From Danio rerio (lineage: Eukaryota > Chordata > Actinopteri > Cypriniformes > Danionidae), in contig NC_133180.1 of the NCBI RefSeq assembly GCF_049306965.1, positions 26,736,501-26,800,500 on the forward strand: DNA of 64,000 nt, written 5' to 3'. Shown here one piece after another: positions 60,322 to 64,000 of this stretch (positions within the stretch are counted from its first letter, which is position 1; every line of letters begins with the position of its first letter). The notes under the pieces were generated by a model, which was given only the letters and a program-made list of their open reading frames with translations, was not told the DNA's origin and made no database searches. The translations under genes were made by a program, and so were the position numbers.

Positions 60322-60420
60322 CTGTACAAAAAACCGTGAGATGTATTTGCTTTTCGCCAACAAGAACAACGATGAAAATCCACTGCAACTTCTTCCTTAC
60401 TTTGTCGAAGTGAAGCTTCT
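60322..60420 (-). other. ccdc125: Likely ccdc125 5' untranslated exon
   Basis: The reverse strand shows a good donor TTTGTACAG|GTTAGT at 60322/60321, about 360 nt before the acceptor TTTTTTGCAG at 59964. The upstream edge is a guess. Confidence 0.45.
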
Positions 60421-60669
60421 TAAGGGGCGTGTTTTGTGTACATGTGCATTATTGCGCAAGTACTGCAGATCGAGAAATGTCACTTGATACCACGGATTTT
60501 CAATCTTTACAGTGCCATATACCCATCAAAAATTTTTAACTTTCATTAAAATGATTCATAAATAGACTGTTGATGTTTTTTTACCTTAATAAACTAACAA
60601 ACAAGCCTACATTACATAATACTATTGTATTCAACAGTAAATACTATAGTTTTCCCAGTTGAAAGTGTG

Positions 60670-60778
60670 TAAGTGCACCCGCTGCGTAAAACATATGCTG
60701 GATAAGTTTGCGGTTCATTCCGCTGTGGCGACCACTGATTAATAAATGACTAAGCCAAAAGGAAAATGAATAAATGAA
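60670..60778 (+). mobile_element. DANA/HE1-type SINE, 3' fragment
   Basis: CGCTGCGTAAAACATATGCT through GTTCATTCCGCTGTGGCGAC to an (AATGAATAA) tail; only the 3' third remains. Confidence 0.8.
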
Positions 60779-61074
60779 ATACTATAGTGTTTAAAGCGAT
60801 ACTAAAGTAAAGCATGTTGTACTGTATTTATGATATTTACAACATGACAATAGTAAAACTAAAAAAGCAGGTTTTACTATAGTAAGCTGTGCATTGTAGT
60901 ATAATATACCATTGTAAAATACATAGTACATTTGGGTGTTTTGTTTATGTTGCTATTAACAATATTTTTAATAAATTAATAATATTAATAATGCGTCACA
61001 GCAACTATAGAATTACCAAAACAGAATAATTTAAGTACTTTACTACCGTATGATACAAAATACTAGTGCCCAGG

Positions 61075-61548
61075 TAGCAAAGAATTCTGGCCCAGATTTG
61101 GCATAAAGATGGCACAGCAGGCATTCATGTGGCACCATCTTGAAGGTGGCACTCAAGACTTGGACCAGATATCAAATGTAGTATTTGGCCCAGATGTTTA
61201 AATGAATATGTGGGCCACGTAAGTTTGGTCTATCTTGACCCACTTTTAAAATACATTTGAATTATTTTTGAGTAAAGAAACAATTCTATCAATCGGGTCG
61301 CTTCAAGAAAAAGCACCAAGGGTTTATAAAAACACTGCAGTCGCAACACATCAACATATTTGGCCCAGTTCAGGCCCAGGTATGGGTTATTAACTTGGCT
61401 GAGACTTGGCCCAGATGTGGTCCATGTTTGGCTCTTGTATGGAAGCCAGAATTGGTCCAGTCATGTACCGTAATTCACTGCGGCATGTGGGCCAAGCAAA
61501 TGCAGATGGTGTGGGCCAGATCTGGGCCAGAGAAATTTTGCTAAGGGG
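61075..61548. repeat. Repeat rich in TGGCCCAGAT / ATCTGGGCC motifs
   Basis: Opens CCAGGTAGCAAAGAATTCTG and closes GGGCCAGAGAAATTTTGCTA. The motif GGCCCAGATnTGG recurs many times. A common fish dispersed element; not classified. Confidence 0.5.
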
Positions 61549-61689
61549 GTGTTTACTATAAATTATAATAGAATTTATTCATGCTAGAGTTTATTCATTT
61601 TTTACATTAATGAATTTTTGTTATAACCTATCTAAAACCATACCAACAAACAAAACTTTTTTTGAAATATTTTCAGAGACTAGCACACA

Positions 61690-61882
61690 GGTGTCAAACT
61701 CAGTTGCAAAAGGGCCGCAGCTCTGCACAGTTTAGTTCCAACCCTAATTAAACACACCTGATCAAACTAATTGAGTCCTTCAGGCTTGTTTGAAACCTAC
61801 AGGTAAGTGTGTTGGAGGAGCAGGGTTGGAACTAAACTGTGCAGGGCTTCGGCCCTCCAGGAATTGAGTTTGTCACCCCTGG
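61690..61882. mobile_element. hAT-like MITE, relative of 31141-31337
   Basis: CAGGTGTCAAACTCAGTTGC and GAGTTTGTCACCCCTGGACT are inverted ends; the internal CTGCACAGTTTAGTTCCAAC block is mirrored. Confidence 0.7.
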
Positions 61883-61931
61883 ACTAGCAGCTATAAATAC
61901 AGAGATTTTAACCCCCAAAAAAGAAGTCATC

Positions 61932-62284
61932 AAGGGTGTCACAGTGGCTCAGTGGTTAGCACTATCACCTCACAGCAAGGTAACTGGGTCAAGTCCCAGC
62001 TAGGTCAGTTGGCATTTCTTTGTGGAGTTTGCACGTTCTCCCCGTTTTCACATGGGTTTCCTCCAGGTGTTCCAGTTTCCCCCAAAGTCCAAAGACATGC
62101 AGTATAGGTGAACTGAATAAACTAAATTAGCTGTAGTGTGCGAGTGTGTAAATAAGTGTGTATGGATGTTTCCTAGTACTGGGTTGCAGCCAGAAGGGCA
62201 TGTAAAACATATACTGGATTTGTTGGCAGTTCAATTTGCTGTGGCGGCCCATAATGAATAAAGCAGAAGAAAAATGAATGAAAG
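61932..62284 (+). mobile_element. DANA/HE1-type SINE, diverged
   Basis: Head GGGTGTCACAGTGGCTCAGT, body GTGGAGTTTGCACGTTCTCC, and an (ATGAA)n tail. More diverged than the other copies. Confidence 0.85.
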
Positions 62285-62662
62285 AATTCATCTAAGTTGC
62301 AAACATTGATTTATTGCAGTCGCTTCCCTGCCTGAGGTGTAGATTGTCTACTTCTCAGATCTAGCGCGTTTTGTTACACTGTTTCAACATAAAACTTCTA
62401 TTATGGCTGTAAATTATCCTACTATTTTCAGAGACTCATTGTGAAATATTTTCAGAATGCAACTTGATGAAACAGTGTACAGAACACGCACATTTAAACA
62501 AGGAAGAACACGAACAACTCTCTACAGCAAACATACTGCGTAGAAGCACTTAAATAATCACTGTAAATTAGCATCTTAAAACAAACAAACAAACAATCAT
62601 ACAAAAACCTACGAACAATGCATCAGTAAGTGATATTACACATGTCCATGACACGTGATCAG

Positions 62663-63039
62663 TCAGTCACTGTCATATTCCTCAATTAAGAGGTCTTCCT
62701 CATCTAACAGGGCTTCAGTGCTTGTAGGCTGGGGTTGGCTTGCAGAAAGTTCCCCAGAAGGATCCTGGCTGTTTGGCAAATTGGACTCAGTTGTGGCATT
62801 TGCTTGCGTGGTACCAGGGTCAAGTGACTGAGCAGCACAAGAATCCTCATTTTCGCTGTCAGCATCCAAAATGCCTGGGTCTTTGTCACCAAGTGCTTCA
62901 AGTCTCAGTCTGCAAATGAATACATTTACATAAACCCTTTTTAATGGTATTTTAGAATGATATAACACTTGAAGGTTTTGTTTATCTCACCTTCCAGTAA
63001 CCCTCTTTTGTGAAAGATGGCCAAAGTTCTGGATGAAGG
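62663..63039 (-). CDS. rad17: RAD17 checkpoint clamp loader, C-terminal two exons
   Basis: RAD17 replaces RFC1 in the complex that loads the 9-1-1 clamp at damaged DNA and is phosphorylated by ATR. Two exons are visible, 63039-62991 and 62909-62663 (stop), joined as AG|A (Arg). They read FIQNFGHLSQKRVTGRLRLE and then a disordered acidic tail. The tail holds SQ sites in NSQDPSGELSASQPQP, spaced ten residues apart like human Ser635 and Ser645. It ends EEDLLIEEYDSD, like the conserved acidic C-terminal motif that binds 9-1-1. Upstream exons lie past the right edge or were not recognised in 63040-64000. It runs in the same direction as ccdc125; both genes are close together in human 5q13. Confidence 0.87.
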
Positions 63040-64000
63040 CTATTTGAGCTTATATGAGAGAGATGGAAAGTATGTTAAATCACTTAGAAAACAAAAAGAC
63101 AGAGCGTGAAGAGAAATGCAGCATTATTTTTTTTGATCTTTCGTCTTGCATACTTGTGTAGGTGGCAGGAAAATGATGAACAAACTTAACTTGAAAAATT
63201 ATGGTATGCAGTTTGATTCAATTTTTTTTTCACCATTTAAAAACATACATAGTTTGACGAAATATTCATTTTTCTGCATTGTTTACTTGACCTCCACTTG
63301 TGCCATACCGGTTTGAGTTTCTTTCTTCTGTTGAATAATGTTAGAATTTAGCAGACTTGGATGTCCTTAGAACGAAACAAAAATACTATGGAGGTCAATA
63401 GCCAGGTTTTCAAGGGTCGTTAAAAGGTCATCATAATCCTAAATCCTTAAAAGTTTTTAATGTTTAGAGTTTTTTTTAAATAGTATCAATATTTATATGC
63501 ATTTATGTATGCATTATATCATCTTACAAACAAATTATGAAAAACGAAATACCACTTATGCAAGAGGTTTCTAATGCAGCGTCAATAGGGTATATGCCGA
63601 GCTAGTGTTCTTCCCATGCTGATAAACTTCCGATGACTTTTAATTGTCTATTTTTTTCCATTTTATACAGTTCCTTTTACAGCATCGATGTTGTAATGTC
63701 ATTAAAATACAATCAGTTAAATAGACTTTGGCATTCATTTAGTTGTTCAAGCGTAAAACGAGACAAAAAGCCGTTTACACACATACGCCCGTCAGAATCG
63801 GCAGGCTACTGCAGAAGCTCCATTGAATATACTGGGGTAAAATAAATACTCATATTATAAAGACATGGCAGGGGAAAATGTAATTTAATGAATTGCTGAG
63901 ACCCAGTTTATATTGGATATCACTCAGCTAGTGGAGATCGCTGATCTTAAACGCGCCGGTTTAGCATTGGCATACAGTTCACCAGAAGCGGTTAACCCAG
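63040..64000. other. rad17 intron sequence
   Basis: AT-rich; no further rad17 exon was recognised with confidence on the minus strand. Confidence 0.4.

Overview
The window looks like zebrafish (Danio rerio) or a very close cyprinid. This is inferred from DANA/HE1-type tRNA-derived SINEs, Tc1/mariner MITEs with the CAGTTGAAGTCAGAATTATT end, hAT and Tigger fossils, long TA, CA and TCTA microsatellites, compact vertebrate GT-AG genes, and protein identities recalled from human orthologues. No database was searched; exon borders were placed by hand from splice sites and reading phase.

Layout, left to right. 1-3377 (+): last six coding exons of a beta-carotene 15,15'-oxygenase paralogue (probably bco1l). 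5642-9754 (+): a four-coding-exon leucine-rich-repeat protein that I cannot name; its N-terminus has an elongin-BC-box-like motif and an LPxELL-type helix. 11693-18707 (+): complete dhfr (six exons, 190 aa) with an E2F-type site just upstream. 29372-33214 (+): ankrd34b (two coding exons), after about 10.6 kb of mostly repeat-filled sequence. 35892-43445 (-): complete fam151b (six exons), with a ZNF143-like promoter motif. 44865-60420 (-): ccdc125. 62663-63039 (-): the last two exons of rad17. dhfr, ankrd34b and fam151b match the human 5q14 neighbourhood; ccdc125 and rad17 match 5q13.

The most striking structure is a 4.7-kb element (55151-59886) with nearly identical inverted arms of about 1.35 kb. 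It sits inside the first coding exon of ccdc125. Each arm is built of about seven tandem units of 140-156 bp, many carrying a perfect CRE palindrome (TGACGTCA). The element splits the conserved EDDMTEG region from the rest of the exon. Its centre shows no transposase.

The second is a 0.9-kb insertion at 34272-35186 with a 5-bp target duplication. It is made of short LTR-like units, two of them followed by a tRNA-Pro-type primer-binding site and at least one carrying tRNA-like A and B boxes. It resembles a TRIM-type LTR fossil.

The rest is intron and intergenic DNA holding Tc1-like, hAT, Tigger, LINE and MITE copies, often nested. No tRNA gene, rRNA or CRISPR array was seen. The genes do not form a pathway: they are separate vertebrate loci (retinoid metabolism, folate metabolism, neuronal ankyrin protein, lipase-like protein, coiled-coil protein, DNA-damage checkpoint).
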